DNA of 64,000 nt from Blastopirellula sediminis (GTDB lineage: Bacteria > Planctomycetota > Planctomycetia > Pirellulales > Pirellulaceae), in NCBI RefSeq assembly GCF_020966755.1, contig NZ_JAJKFT010000010.1, forward strand, positions 1,886,720 to 1,950,719, written 5' to 3'. Numbering within the stretch: the stretch's first letter is position 1; each line of letters starts with the position of its first letter. Below are positions 56,093-64,000 of this stretch, piece after piece. The position numbers were made by a program, and so were the translations under genes. The notes below the pieces were generated by a model. That model had not been told where the DNA came from. It saw nothing but the letters and a program-made list of their open reading frames with translations, and made no database searches.

Positions 56093-56108
56093 ACGTAGAT
56101 GAATTGCC

Positions 56109-56498
56109 ATGAGAGTTTTAAGTGCTGGATTGCTGGGGACTGCGGTTCTGGTCGCGTTTGTTGGGTGCGGAGCGAATGGAACCGTCACCGGCATGGTTAC
56201 GGCCAACGGCGAACCGGTCGACGGCGGTAGTCTCGTGTTTCAACCGGTCGGAACCGGCGTGAAGCCGGCGCTGGGCCGAATCGGCAGCGACGGAGCGTAT
56301 GACATGCGCACCGCCGGCGACGAAGGTCTGACCCCAGGCGAATATCGCGTGCTCTACATGCCGCCGGATCAGCGAGAAGACGAGAACGGTCGTCCGCTCG
56401 GGAAGCCGTCGAAATGGCGCACGTATCAGGGGCCGACAGAGACAGTGAGCGTCGATTCGTATGAAAACTCGATCCCGGTCGAGCTCGAAAAACGCTAA
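56109..56498 (+). CDS. Small lipoprotein with a transthyretin-like domain
   Basis: A 129-residue exported protein. The signal ends in LVAFVGC, a lipobox. The mature part (VTGMVTANGEPVDGGSLVFQ, then GAYDMRTAGDEGLTPGEYRV) is the beta-sandwich of carboxypeptidase-regulatory/transthyretin-like proteins. Such lipoproteins are routinely encoded just after DUF1559 genes in planctomycetes, so it probably acts with the protein at 55016-55978 at the cell surface. Confidence 0.88.
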   Translation: MRVLSAGLLGTAVLVAFVGCGANGTVTGMVTANGEPVDGGSLVFQPVGTGVKPALGRIGSDGAYDMRTAGDEGLTPGEYRVLYMPPDQREDENGRPLGKPSKWRTYQGPTETVSVDSYENSIPVELEKR

Positions 56499-56800
56499 AC
56501 GTTTTTTCGTCGTCTGGACCGCATGCGAAGGAGTAGTGCGCGGTTACTTCGCGTAGGGTAGGAAATGGCCAGACGCACAGTCCAGGCTTGCGGTTCAGGC
56601 GACGATTTCAATGAAGAAGCGGCGGTAAGATGCTTACCGCCGCTTTTTTCGTGGACTACGTCGATCGGCCGCTCCGTAATGTTCTTCTCAGGCTGGGAGC
56701 GTCGGGGTCTATCTTTGTCGCTTGACAAAGCGCACGCATTCGTGGTCGAGTTGCGTTCGGCGCGCAGGTCGCACGGAAGATCTTTGGGAACGTGTCGGTC

Positions 56801-57252
56801 AGAAGAAAAAAATAGGACCGCAGTCCAGTCCACTCTGGGTAGGGTGCGTCTGGACGCACCATGAACCTGTCAACATGGTGAATGGCGACTCGCGTGGTAA
56901 CGCAAAAGTTGGCGCCGTTGCGTTTCCACGCCAAGTAAATCCGGCATGCTCAAGCAGGTTCCCGGTGCGTCCAGGCGCACCCTACTGAAGAAAAAAAAAC
57001 GTGTTCCGGTCCACATGATGCATGGACTGGGAAAGATGCGTCGTAATTCGATGCCCCAAAACACCATTTCGGCGTCTCGAGCCGCGCCGGAAAAAAATGC
57101 GCTGCAGTCCAGTCCACTGCGGGCGCAAAAAAATGTGGGGTGCGGTCCATGATATCAGCATTGGCTGATCCGATGGCGTCGCGTATCGCCAGAAAAAAAC
57201 GGAGCGGTCCAGTCCACTCCGCAGCAAGAAAAAACGGGTGTCGGTCCGGTCC
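56801..57252. repeat. A-tract/GTCC repeat array, six units
   Basis: Six units each have six to nine A followed 6-12 bases later by GTCC: near 56801-56834, 56986-57014, 57089-57120, 57127-57149, 57193-57219 and 57229-57252. Three of them contain the identical 12-mer GTCCAGTCCACT (56823-56834, 57107-57118, 57207-57218). The spacing is irregular, so this is not a CRISPR. Phased A-tracts suggest curved DNA or a protein-binding array. Confidence 0.6.
56840..56984. repeat. 145-bp imperfect palindrome with 30-bp terminal inverted repeats
   Basis: The ends 56840-56869 and 56955-56984 are inverted copies with three mismatches in 30 bases. Each end is itself a small palindrome around GGTGCGTC/GACGCACC. 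An inner pair, CGTGGTAACGCAA with TTGCGTTTCCACG, flanks a 12-base loop. The element resembles a MITE or an REP/BIME-type extragenic repeat. No transposase is in the window and no target duplication was identified. Confidence 0.6.
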
Positions 57253-57360
57253 TATTTTTGGGCCTGAGGTTTCGTCATTCGAGCTTCGACATTCGTTATT
57301 TGCTTTTAGCAGTCGAGTCCGCCGAATGCGATTGTTCTTTGATAATTGGGTTTTGATGCG

Positions 57361-59010
57361 TTACCGAGGCGCCATTTCGCTAAGTTCCGTCAGTTCCGCT
57401 GGCGTCAGCGCTCGATCAAAGATCGCCAGCTCGTCGATGCGGCCGTGCCAGTAGCCGGGGTTGCGTAGATCGGGCTGCGTACAGTCGGGCGAGAGCTTCG
57501 CGCCAATTCCCATCGCTTCGGGACCGTCGGTCGCCAGACCGTCGCATTTGGCGGACGCCACCTCGGCGCCGTTGCGGTAAAGCCGCACTTGTTGGCCGTC
57601 GACGACGAACGCCACGTGTTGCCACTGGCCGAGCGGCAACGGTTCCGCTTCTCGCAGCTTTACGACGTTCTTGTTCTGATCGCGAACTTGCACTTCGAGA
57701 CCGCCGCCATATTCATGCAGGCCAAAGTGGAACTGCCCGCCAAGACCGGATGGCTGGTCCTGCTCGTCGAATTCGATCGCCCAATGTTTGGCGATCGCCG
57801 CCCAGTGAGGACGGCTCTCCGCTTTCACCCAGGCGCAAACCGAGATCGTGCCGGTCTCGCTTGGCTGGTAGTGAGGAACCTTGGCGTAGGCCAGCGTTCC
57901 AGGGCCGCCCAGATAGAGCGAACTGCCGACGCGGCCAGGTTTGAAGGGAGGCTGATCCATCCCTTCCTTCAGCAAGATTCCGTCCGACTTGCGGCTGCCG
58001 TGATCGGCGAGCGTGACGCCGTCGGCTGTGGGCGCCATCTGAAAGAACTGCGCCGGCTTCAGAGCGAGCATCCTCTGTTCATAGCCAATGTCCTGCTGCG
58101 TCGTTTCGTTGAGTCGCCGCAGGAAGCGATCGCGATCGATGTCGATTCCTTCGGGGATCCCGCTCATCTGCCGGACGCGGGTCGCCTGATTGGTGACCAG
58201 TTGCAGACGCTCCATCCCTTCGTACGCGAGCTTCGGCGTCACTTTCACTTCGCCGCTAAAGACGTGGACTTCGCTGGTTCGATCGGGAGAAACTTCGACG
58301 GCGAACTCGGTACCAAAGTCGGTCAATTCGATCGACGGCGTTTCGACCTTGAAGCCTTCTCCTTCCGGCGAGACGATCGTCGAGATCCGTCCCCGATGCA
58401 TGACGAGCTTCATGTCGCTGACGATGTCGAACTCGGCGGGGGACTCGACCAGGACTTCGACGTTGTTGTTAAAGACAATCTCGGCGAAGCCTTCCGACAA
58501 CTGGTAGCGGCCGCTGCGGAGCAAGTCCCCTTGGCGGAGTTCCAGCAGCAGTTCCGGCACCGAGAGTTGGGCGCCGCGGCTTTTGGAAAACGCGCCGAAC
58601 GTTTTCCGCTCGGTCCAGGGAATGCTGGGCGCCATCGGTTGGCTGGTCGCTATTTGCGGCGGCTCGGCAGGCGTCTTGGGAGTCGTCGCCAGGTAAATGT
58701 TCCACGCGAAGGTGGCGAGGAACAGGATTGTTGCGGCCAAAGCGCAGAGTTTCCAGAGATAGAGCGACTTGCCGCTAGTCGCCTCTTGCTTGGGAGGGGG
58801 CGTCGCTTGCGAGTCGAACAACGTCGCCGAAAGAACCCCATGCTCCCAGGCGAGGATCGAATGGAGCTGGCATTGCTCGATGTAGTACTGCTGCGCTTCG
58901 CGATCGTCGCGCAGCAGTTGTTCGAGGCGAAGCCGGCCTTCGTCCGACAGGCCTTCGTCGAGCAGCGCGTTGATAAGTTCTCCCAGCTCTTGTTGCTCTT
59001 GCGGCGTCAT
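57361..59010 (-). CDS. FecR-LamG membrane protein, partner of the adjacent ECF sigma factor
   Basis: A 549-residue protein. The cytoplasmic N-terminus (LGELINALLDEGLSDEGRLR, then LLRDDREAQQYYIEQCQLHS) is the short anti-sigma-like region. One membrane helix lies at about residues 86-108 (LCALAATILFLATFAWNIYL). FecR strands follow (about 140-270; VETPSIELTDFGTEFAVEVS). The last 200 residues are a LamG/concanavalin-like lectin domain (GTISVCAWVKAESRPHWAAI, then WQHVAFVVDGQQVRLYRNGA). It overlaps the sigma gene by four bases. A sugar or surface ligand bound by the lectin domain may control the sigma factor. Confidence 0.9.
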   Translation of the reverse strand: MTPQEQQELGELINALLDEGLSDEGRLRLEQLLRDDREAQQYYIEQCQLHSILAWEHGVLSATLFDSQATPPPKQEATSGKSLYLWKLCALAATILFLATFAWNIYLATTPKTPAEPPQIATSQPMAPSIPWTERKTFGAFSKSRGAQLSVPELLLELRQGDLLRSGRYQLSEGFAEIVFNNNVEVLVESPAEFDIVSDMKLVMHRGRISTIVSPEGEGFKVETPSIELTDFGTEFAVEVSPDRTSEVHVFSGEVKVTPKLAYEGMERLQLVTNQATRVRQMSGIPEGIDIDRDRFLRRLNETTQQDIGYEQRMLALKPAQFFQMAPTADGVTLADHGSRKSDGILLKEGMDQPPFKPGRVGSSLYLGGPGTLAYAKVPHYQPSETGTISVCAWVKAESRPHWAAIAKHWAIEFDEQDQPSGLGGQFHFGLHEYGGGLEVQVRDQNKNVVKLREAEPLPLGQWQHVAFVVDGQQVRLYRNGAEVASAKCDGLATDGPEAMGIGAKLSPDCTQPDLRNPGYWHGRIDELAIFDRALTPAELTELSEMAPR

Positions 59011-59525
59011 GACTGCGCGTTCTCCGATAAGCCTTTGTGGACGCAGCGAATTAGATTTTCACGGGCACGGAACAAGGTTTGTTTCACGGCGTTGACCGTG
59101 CGGGCCGTCTCCTGGGCGATCGCTTCGAGCGTCGCCCCGCGGCGATAGCGACGTTCGACGGCGGTCCGTTGCCGCTCGTTCAGCTTTTCGATGCAGTGGC
59201 GAACGAGCTGCTGACGGGCCACAAAGGTCTGGTCGCTGTCGGCCGCCGCTTCGGCCAGATCGCTGAGCATCTCGTCGTCGAAGATCAGCTTTTCGCGATG
59301 CTTTTGCTTGCGATGCGCGAGCACCTGGTAGTAGGCGATCCGAAAGGACCAGGCGACGAAATTGGTGCCGAGCTGAAAGTCGTCGGCGCTCCGCCACAGA
59401 ATGACGTTGGTCTGCTGCAATACGTCATCCGCCTCGTTGCGATCGAACACGAGGGAGAGGATGTAGGCGTACAAGCGACTTTGATGGGACGTCAGAAGTT
59501 GAATGAAGTCCCCGGAGTCATTCAT
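59007..59525 (-). CDS. ECF sigma factor, planctomycete/verrucomicrobial type
   Basis: A 172-residue ECF sigma factor. Region 2 shows LYAYILSLVFDRNEADDVLQ, QTNVILWRSADDF and NFVAWSFRIAYYQVLAHRKQ. Region 4 shows LNERQRTAVERRYRRGATLE and AIAQETARTVNAVKQTLFRA. It is read together with the FecR-LamG gene through an ATGA overlap. The same module type, with a separate sigma and FecR, is found at 4123-6395, but the two sigma factors are not close copies. Confidence 0.94.
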   Translation of the reverse strand: MNDSGDFIQLLTSHQSRLYAYILSLVFDRNEADDVLQQTNVILWRSADDFQLGTNFVAWSFRIAYYQVLAHRKQKHREKLIFDDEMLSDLAEAAADSDQTFVARQQLVRHCIEKLNERQRTAVERRYRRGATLEAIAQETARTVNAVKQTLFRARENLIRCVHKGLSENAQS

Positions 59526-59579
59526 GACGAATTCCTGCGGCGAAATCTCGTTGAACTAAGCGGTGGGCGTCGTTCCGCA

Positions 59580-59888
59580 CTATAGCATTTCGAGCATCTT
59601 CTTGGCTTGGACGGCGGCCTGACCGCCGGTCGATTTATCGAGTTTCTCATACTCGGCCAGTAGCTTTTCCGCCTTGGCCGGGTCGGTCTCTTTTAGTTTC
59701 TCGATGCTCGACTGGATCGTCATGATTTCGCTGCCGACCGTCTTGTGCTCGACGATGTACTGCAGGTCGCGACGGAGCGCCTCGGTCGGAGGAACCGGAG
59801 GCTGTTGCACCGATTCGTCATGTTCGCCGCAGCCGCTCATGAGGAGCGTCATCGCAATCAGTAAGGTAACACGGGCCAAGTAATGCAT
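59580..59888 (-). CDS. Small lipoprotein in the second DUF1559 locus
   Basis: A 102-residue exported protein with a lipobox (LIAMTLLMSGC). The mature part is helical and charged (LKETDPAKAEKLLAEYEKLD), without the transthyretin-like fold of the lipoprotein at 56109. It lies 107 bases after the DUF1559 gene on the same strand and is probably co-transcribed with it. Family not recognised. Confidence 0.75.
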   Translation of the reverse strand: MHYLARVTLLIAMTLLMSGCGEHDESVQQPPVPPTEALRRDLQYIVEHKTVGSEIMTIQSSIEKLKETDPAKAEKLLAEYEKLDKSTGGQAAVQAKKMLEML

Positions 59889-59995
59889 GGGGGCGTCCGT
59901 AGGGTCTGGTTGGGAGGGACGTTGAATGAAAAAGGGGGCCGGCCGAAATCGCTCGGCCCCCGTGTTCCTGCTGCTGAGGGAAGGCTGTCGTCGCG

Positions 59996-61039
59996 TTACT
60001 GCAGCTGGACGACGTTGCCGTCATTGCGAGCGCCGAAGTTTTGCCAGGTCGTCAGATCGATCGTTTCGGAAATGAATCGGGACGAACCGTCGCCGGCCGC
60101 GACCAAAACGCCGCCAGGGTGGCGACTGCGGGGAGTGTAAATGCCGTCGCGATCGGCCGCGAAGCCGCTGCCGCTGAACTGGCAGTTGTTGTACTTCCAG
60201 TTCGGTGGGGCGAGCGTGTTGATCGCGGTTTGCGCCGGCAGACCGCACATCCACTCGCGTCCGTTGCTGCTGTTCTGGTAGCTGTCGCCAAGACGAGCGG
60301 CGCCGGTTGGAAGCGACGCGCCGACGGCGTCGATATCGGCCTGCGTGGGGAACGTCGACCAGGAGACTGCCGATGTTGCGAAGAGCAGCTCCGACGTGTC
60401 GCCGGTAATGATGGCGTTGTCGTTGTCGTCGCCGACCAGTTGTTCCGAAACCAACAGTGTGTTACTGAGCCCGTCGGTGACGTCCTTCATGCCGAGTTCG
60501 TCATCCGACTTTCCCCCTTCGCCGCGGAACATGCCGTTCTGCTGGCTGAGGTTCGAGTAGCGCGTCGTCGACCCAAGGCTGACGGCGTAGTTCATGCCGG
60601 CGTAGTTGCCGGGGAATTCGGAGTCGGAGGGACATTTGAAAGCTGATACTTTCGTCTTGCCGGCGGTGACGCCGTAGGCGGCGGCGTTGAAGTTGCCTGA
60701 CTGGGTTGCGACCAGGTCGAACAGCGTCGACTGCTCGACGAACGACAAGATTTGCACGAACGCGCTATAGCTGCGGTAAGGAGAGGTCGGATCGCTGCCG
60801 CAGGGATAGCTGTAAGCGGGGAACTTTTTGTAGGTGTCGTGGTAGTTGTGGAAGGCCAGGCCGAGCTGCTTCATGTTGTTGGTGCAGCTCATGCGGCGAG
60901 CCGCTTCACGAGCCTGTTGAACGGCAGGGAGAAGCAGCGCGATCAAAACGCCGATGATCGCGATCACGACCAGCAATTCGACCAGCGTAAAACCGGTGCG
61001 GGAGCGAATCGATCGTGAGTTGCGACTAGTCAGTTGCAT
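59996..61039 (-). CDS. DUF1559 pseudopilin-like protein
   Basis: A 347-residue protein with the prepilin signal [20 protein letters not shown], the following [17 protein letters not shown] and [20 protein letters not shown], and the C-terminal H-x9-DG motif ([16 protein letters not shown]). The family is expanded in planctomycetes and probably forms pilus-like or surface assemblies. The processing site after the basic RSIRSRTG stretch would leave Phe as the first mature residue. A 12-mer shared with the PQQ-propeller upstream region lies at 61130-61141, about 91 bases before the ATG. Confidence 0.95.
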   Translation of the reverse strand: MQLTSRNSRSIRSRTGFTLVELLVVIAIIGVLIALLLPAVQQAREAARRMSCTNNMKQLGLAFHNYHDTYKKFPAYSYPCGSDPTSPYRSYSAFVQILSFVEQSTLFDLVATQSGNFNAAAYGVTAGKTKVSAFKCPSDSEFPGNYAGMNYAVSLGSTTRYSNLSQQNGMFRGEGGKSDDELGMKDVTDGLSNTLLVSEQLVGDDNDNAIITGDTSELLFATSAVSWSTFPTQADIDAVGASLPTGAARLGDSYQNSSNGREWMCGLPAQTAINTLAPPNWKYNNCQFSGSGFAADRDGIYTPRSRHPGGVLVAAGDGSSRFISETIDLTTWQNFGARNDGNVVQLQ

Positions 61040-61363
61040 AACCGGGGCTTTCGAAAAGTGAGAGGATGAAGCGGCCTAATCCGCATCGATAACGAGAATG
61101 AGGTACGTGCATATAGCCGGCTTACTTTCCCGGTTACGGGGTCGACCGGAAAATGCAGAAAATAAAAAGAGATGCCGGCTGAGATCGGCTTTACGGAATT
61201 GAACGTCCCCGATGCGGGCCTTAATCGCTTGATTGGAGCGAATAATGGGGCCCGCTATCGACCCGAAAAGATAGAGCTATCCGGGAAAACGCGAACCGTC
61301 CGCTGGTTTGCGGACGGTTCGGCAAATCGAGATCAAGGGGGCTCGCCCCGAAGAGATTACGGC
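61040..61363. other. Gap between the DUF1559 gene and the coiled-coil gene
   Basis: These 324 bases hold the DUF1559 promoter (with CCCCGTAACCGG on the minus strand at 61130-61141) and the terminator of the upstream transcript at 61286-61320. No gene is seen. Confidence 0.5.
61286..61320 (-). terminator. Intrinsic terminator after the coiled-coil gene
   Basis: GAACCGTCCGC (61293-61303) pairs with GCGGACGGTTC (61310-61320) over 11 bases with a 6-base loop. On the minus strand the stem is followed by GCGTTTTCCC, a short U-run. Confidence 0.7.
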
Positions 61364-62464
61364 TTAAAGCGTATCTTCGTCGTCGCGGCTGGAGACCACA
61401 TACAAGCTTTTCGCCATCTCAAACAGTTTGTGGTAGGCGGCTTCGTCGCCCGGTTTCGGCGGGGCGAATTCGACGCCGTTCCGGGTCATGTAGGCGAGTA
61501 GCGAAGCGAGGTTCTTGCCGTCGACATTGGGATCGTAGGCGCCGATGTTGAGTGCGCCGTCCGCCTGGCCGACGTTCTTCAAACGCTGAACCGCCAGCAT
61601 CATGCTTTGCAGGTGGGTTTCCGCGGCGCGATACATACGAAATTTATCGATTCCCTCTTTCGCCATGTCGGTGCGGTTGTAGGTTTCGAGAAACTGGTTG
61701 GCCAGATTCAGGCAGGCGTTTTCCAATTCCTCGATTGTTTTGTTGTCAATTTCGGTCCGCAGTTGGGAGGCTCGCTGGACTTCGGAAAGCTGGCGTTGGA
61801 TCTCTTCGCGAGCTGGTTGAAATTTTTCGTCACGCAGAATGAAGGGCCACCAATCGAACGTGTTCGCACGTCCCGAGTCGGCGGAGAAGATCGGGGTTTC
61901 GCCCCGTACGTTGGTGAGCCGCAGACGAATCTTCGACTTGATGTCGAGCGATAGGTCGAACTGGGCGATCAACCGTTCCACTTCCGGATCGTCTCCTTCG
62001 AGGTATTGGAAGGAGAGGACTGACTCGCGGAGGGCTTCCTTCAGCGTGTTCAAGGCCCGGCCGTTCGACATTCCTTCGCCGGTCAGTTCGGGATTATTCT
62101 CGATCCGCCGCAGCGCCTTGTCGCGGCGCTTGTCGGCTTCGTCGAGGTGGTTTTTCAGGACATGGGCGTCTCGCTCGGCGCGACGCTTGAAGTAGATCTC
62201 GACCGTCTTCAACGCGTTGTCAAGTTCCTTGTCGTACGCGTCTGCGGCGATTTCACGAGCGATTTGATAGTCGACCGCCGCCGCGGCTTGAGCCCGAATC
62301 ATCTGGGCCTGGGCTTCGATCAGTCCGACCGATTCGTACGGCGAGCGTTCATAGAAGTTGTACATCGGGGCGTTCTGGGCCCAGGCCAGAACCGGCATGG
62401 CGCCAGCGAACGTGATTGCGAGAGCGATCCACCGTAGCGGTTGATTTGAAGGCATTCCAATCAT
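61364..62464 (-). CDS. Exported coiled-coil protein of unknown function
   Basis: A 366-residue protein with a signal peptide (WIALAITFAGAMPVLAWAQN) and long charged helices (about residues 60-140 and 210-300; YFKRRAERDAHVLKNHLDEA), which suggest coiled coils. Its start overlaps the stop of the FHA gene by four bases (ATGA), so the two are co-translated. The FHA protein binds phosphothreonine peptides in the cytoplasm and has an outside domain, so this protein may be its periplasmic partner. I do not recognise the family. Confidence 0.8.
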   Translation of the reverse strand: MIGMPSNQPLRWIALAITFAGAMPVLAWAQNAPMYNFYERSPYESVGLIEAQAQMIRAQAAAAVDYQIAREIAADAYDKELDNALKTVEIYFKRRAERDAHVLKNHLDEADKRRDKALRRIENNPELTGEGMSNGRALNTLKEALRESVLSFQYLEGDDPEVERLIAQFDLSLDIKSKIRLRLTNVRGETPIFSADSGRANTFDWWPFILRDEKFQPAREEIQRQLSEVQRASQLRTEIDNKTIEELENACLNLANQFLETYNRTDMAKEGIDKFRMYRAAETHLQSMMLAVQRLKNVGQADGALNIGAYDPNVDGKNLASLLAYMTRNGVEFAPPKPGDEAAYHKLFEMAKSLYVVSSRDDEDTL

Positions 62465-64000
62465 GGGGCGCTCCCAGGTTTCGTTTCGGTCGTGGTTGGT
62501 AAGTAAGGTTGCAAGAAATCGCTGACGTCGGAGAGGACGGTCGCGTCGAACTGTTCGCCGGTCGTCGGCGAGTTGAGCTCGCGCGCGGGCGTAATTCGAG
62601 AGTATAGGGCGACCAGACGCTTCTCGGAATCGAGAATCGCGGCGCCGGTAAAGTTGAGTCCAAGATGATCGGCCGGATCGACCTGAGGAAGCTGGCCGAC
62701 CAGTAGCCGCGGGTTGCTCGGATCTCCCGCCGCACCAATCGTCTGGCGAACGCGTCCTTTGTCGGTTCGCGGCTGCGGAGTCGATTGAATTTCGGTGAAC
62801 GGCGCCACGCGATCAAAGGCGAAGCTCAGAATCGAGAGTCCCGTCTGCGGCGCCAAGATCGTCGCCGGAGCGACCGGCAGCCAAGTCGGCAAGTCGGAAT
62901 CGACTTCGATTACCGCCACGTCAAAATGATGCGGCTGATCGGCGATGGTCATGTAATGATGGTACGCTTCGCGGAGCTGAGACTGCATGTCCTGTTCGGG
63001 CGAAAGCTTTTCGACTTTCGCAATCAGCTCTTTGAATTTGCGCTCTGCGTCGTCTCCTTCGCTGAACTTCTGCAAGTAGGTTGGATGAGCGACGAACTTG
63101 ATGATCCGGGGCTGCGTCGGTCCCTGCAGAACGACATTCGGAAAACGCTGATGAGCGAGATTCGCGATCGCTTTGCAGGTCGCCGAAGTGACGAGCTGTC
63201 GCGGACCAACGGCGACCGCCGTGCCGATGCGATAATGCTCTTTGCCCTCCGGATCGGCGATCATCAGTTGATACGCCGCTTCGGTTGGCTCGACCTTCTT
63301 GGGCGGAACCGAAACCGGCGTCGCGTTCTCGTCGGTCGTTGTCGTCTCAACGGGATTCGCGGTCGCGTTGGCGTTGTCGCCGTTGTCGGCGACGTCCTTG
63401 TCCTTCGCAGGTCCGTTCCAGAACAGGATGAGGATCAGACCAAGCAAGACGACAAGTCCGCCGGCGGACAGAATAAGGATTACGTTCTTACGCTGCGAAT
63501 CCGCCGACTCCGAAGGGGATCCTTCCAGCGGCGGCAAATTGAGCGAGACCCCAGCGATCGTTTTGTCCGACGAAAGGAGCAAGTCGGTGATCGTCGTCTG
63601 GTGCTCGCCGAAGTAGACGATATCGCTCGGCTGCACGACCGCTTCATGGACTCGCTCGCAATCGGCGCCAAGATACGTGCCGTTGCTCGAATGCAGGTCC
63701 TGAAGGGTGATCGTTCCATCTTCGATGTAGAGGATCGCGTGCTTCGACGAGACGCTTGGATGATTGATGACGACGTCGTTGCCAGGGGTACGGCCGATCG
63801 TAATCTTGGTTCCATAGGGACGGGGCGGAGTCGCCGGAGCCGGTTGTTCGCTCGCCTGCGCCGCCGGAGGAGCGACGGGGGGCGCAGCCGGTTCATCGCC
63901 GACCTCGGGCCAGGGAAGCGTCACGTTCTTCCCCAGCGTGACAAGATCGTTTCGCGTGATCGGTCGTCGCTCGGAGATTCTTTCGCCGTTGACGTAGACG
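62461..64000 (-). CDS. FHA-domain membrane protein with a degenerate trypsin-like domain, 5' end beyond the window
   Basis: The frame is open to the right edge, so the start is missing. The residues nearest the edge (VYVNGERISERRPITRNDLV, then TLG) are the end of a first FHA domain. After a proline-rich linker a second FHA domain follows with the phosphothreonine-binding pattern (KITIGRTPGNDVVINHPSVS, then SKHAIL and SSNGTYLG). One membrane helix is next (VILILSAGGLVVLLGLILIL). The outside part resembles a trypsin-like protease: GTAVAVGPRQLVTSATCK aligns with the GxGFVV...TAAHC strand and FDVAVIEVD with the Asp strand. The His and Ser positions are lost (TSATCK and NFTGAAILD). It is probably a binding module rather than an enzyme. 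Confidence 0.82.
   Translation of the reverse strand, partial: VYVNGERISERRPITRNDLVTLGKNVTLPWPEVGDEPAAPPVAPPAAQASEQPAPATPPRPYGTKITIGRTPGNDVVINHPSVSSKHAILYIEDGTITLQDLHSSNGTYLGADCERVHEAVVQPSDIVYFGEHQTTITDLLLSSDKTIAGVSLNLPPLEGSPSESADSQRKNVILILSAGGLVVLLGLILILFWNGPAKDKDVADNGDNANATANPVETTTTDENATPVSVPPKKVEPTEAAYQLMIADPEGKEHYRIGTAVAVGPRQLVTSATCKAIANLAHQRFPNVVLQGPTQPRIIKFVAHPTYLQKFSEGDDAERKFKELIAKVEKLSPEQDMQSQLREAYHHYMTIADQPHHFDVAVIEVDSDLPTWLPVAPATILAPQTGLSILSFAFDRVAPFTEIQSTPQPRTDKGRVRQTIGAAGDPSNPRLLVGQLPQVDPADHLGLNFTGAAILDSEKRLVALYSRITPARELNSPTTGEQFDATVLSDVSDFLQPYLPTTTETKPGSAP

Larger units (their letters stand above)
56499..57360. other. Long non-coding region with dispersed repeats
   Basis: There is no convincing gene in these 862 bases; open frames lack ribosome sites and have odd composition. 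It contains a 145-base palindromic element (56840-56984) and six A-tract/GTCC units (56801-57252). Near its right end is a stretch of ATTCG repeats (about 57275-57297). A weak stem-loop after the lipoprotein gene at about 56633-56650 has a T-run and could be its terminator. Confidence 0.6.

Noticed and set aside
56722-57227. Several short ORFs on both strands of the 56.5-57.4 kb region
   Set aside because: They arise from the palindrome and the A-tracts (poly-Lys and poly-Phe), have no ribosome sites and overlap each other.
56801-57252. Possible CRISPR array in the A-tract region
   Set aside because: Spacing is irregular, only a 12-base core is shared and there are no cas genes.

Overview
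The window looks like a chromosomal segment of a planctomycete (Planctomycetota, most likely Pirellulales, near Blastopirellula, Bremerella or Rhodopirellula). The reasons are the gene families: DUF1501 and DUF1549/DUF1553 cytochrome-type proteins, two DUF1559 pseudopilin-like proteins, ECF sigma factors paired with FecR/LamG proteins, a formylglycine sulfatase, a WPQWQGPNR-type PQQ-propeller protein and a MoxR/Bat operon. Base composition is moderately GC-rich throughout. I saw no rRNA, tRNA, integrase, transposase or CRISPR array. The genus is inference.

Layout. 1-6395 (minus): an ECF sigma factor, a FecR-like protein, a LamG/PSCyt/DUF1549/DUF1553 protein and the start of a DUF1501 protein, read as one operon. 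6730-9234: a CDF-like transporter that lacks the usual metal ligands, convergent with a cytochrome P450. 9733-11474 (minus): two unknown proteins and a flavodoxin. 11877-12422: an unknown helical protein. 12430-21415 (minus): a compact MoxR-DUF58-BatD-like-BatA-BatB/C-BatD/E operon with a long Asp-Gln repeat. 21786-24647 (minus): a sigma-54 response regulator and its histidine kinase. 24908-27034 (minus): an NTF2-like protein, then a tight cassette of a polynucleotide-kinase-like P-loop protein, a Thg1-like 3'-5' polymerase and a short protein that carries only the N-terminal signature of RNA ligases.

27155-37729: a SEC-C protein behind a short leader ORF, a sulfatase, and a tripartite RND efflux system (fusion protein, pump, TolC-like channel). 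37878-43472 (plus): an O-methyltransferase and a SWIM zinc finger/DUF6493-like pair. 43480-48957 (minus): an ECF sigma factor and a 1616-residue protein joining an anti-sigma zinc finger to an alpha-2-macroglobulin, with a DUF1559-like segment inside. 49143-50585: a PQQ-propeller protein. 50762-53706: an AhpD-like and a DUF1348 protein divergent from a sigma-54 activator whose GAF domain has a four-cysteine cluster. 53722-56498: an AraC-type regulator, a DUF1559 protein and a small lipoprotein. 56499-57360 is a non-coding region with a palindromic element and an A-tract/GTCC array. 57361-61039: a second ECF sigma/FecR-LamG pair, a lipoprotein and a DUF1559 protein. 61364-64000: a coiled-coil exported protein and an FHA protein with a trypsin-like domain that has lost its catalytic residues.

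The strongest candidates for something new are the kinase/Thg1/ligase-stub RNA-repair cassette, the sigma factor with an anti-sigma/alpha-2-macroglobulin fusion, the Cys-cluster activator locus, and the repeat region at 56.8-57.3 kb. All functions are read from sequence motifs and recalled family features; no database search was run.
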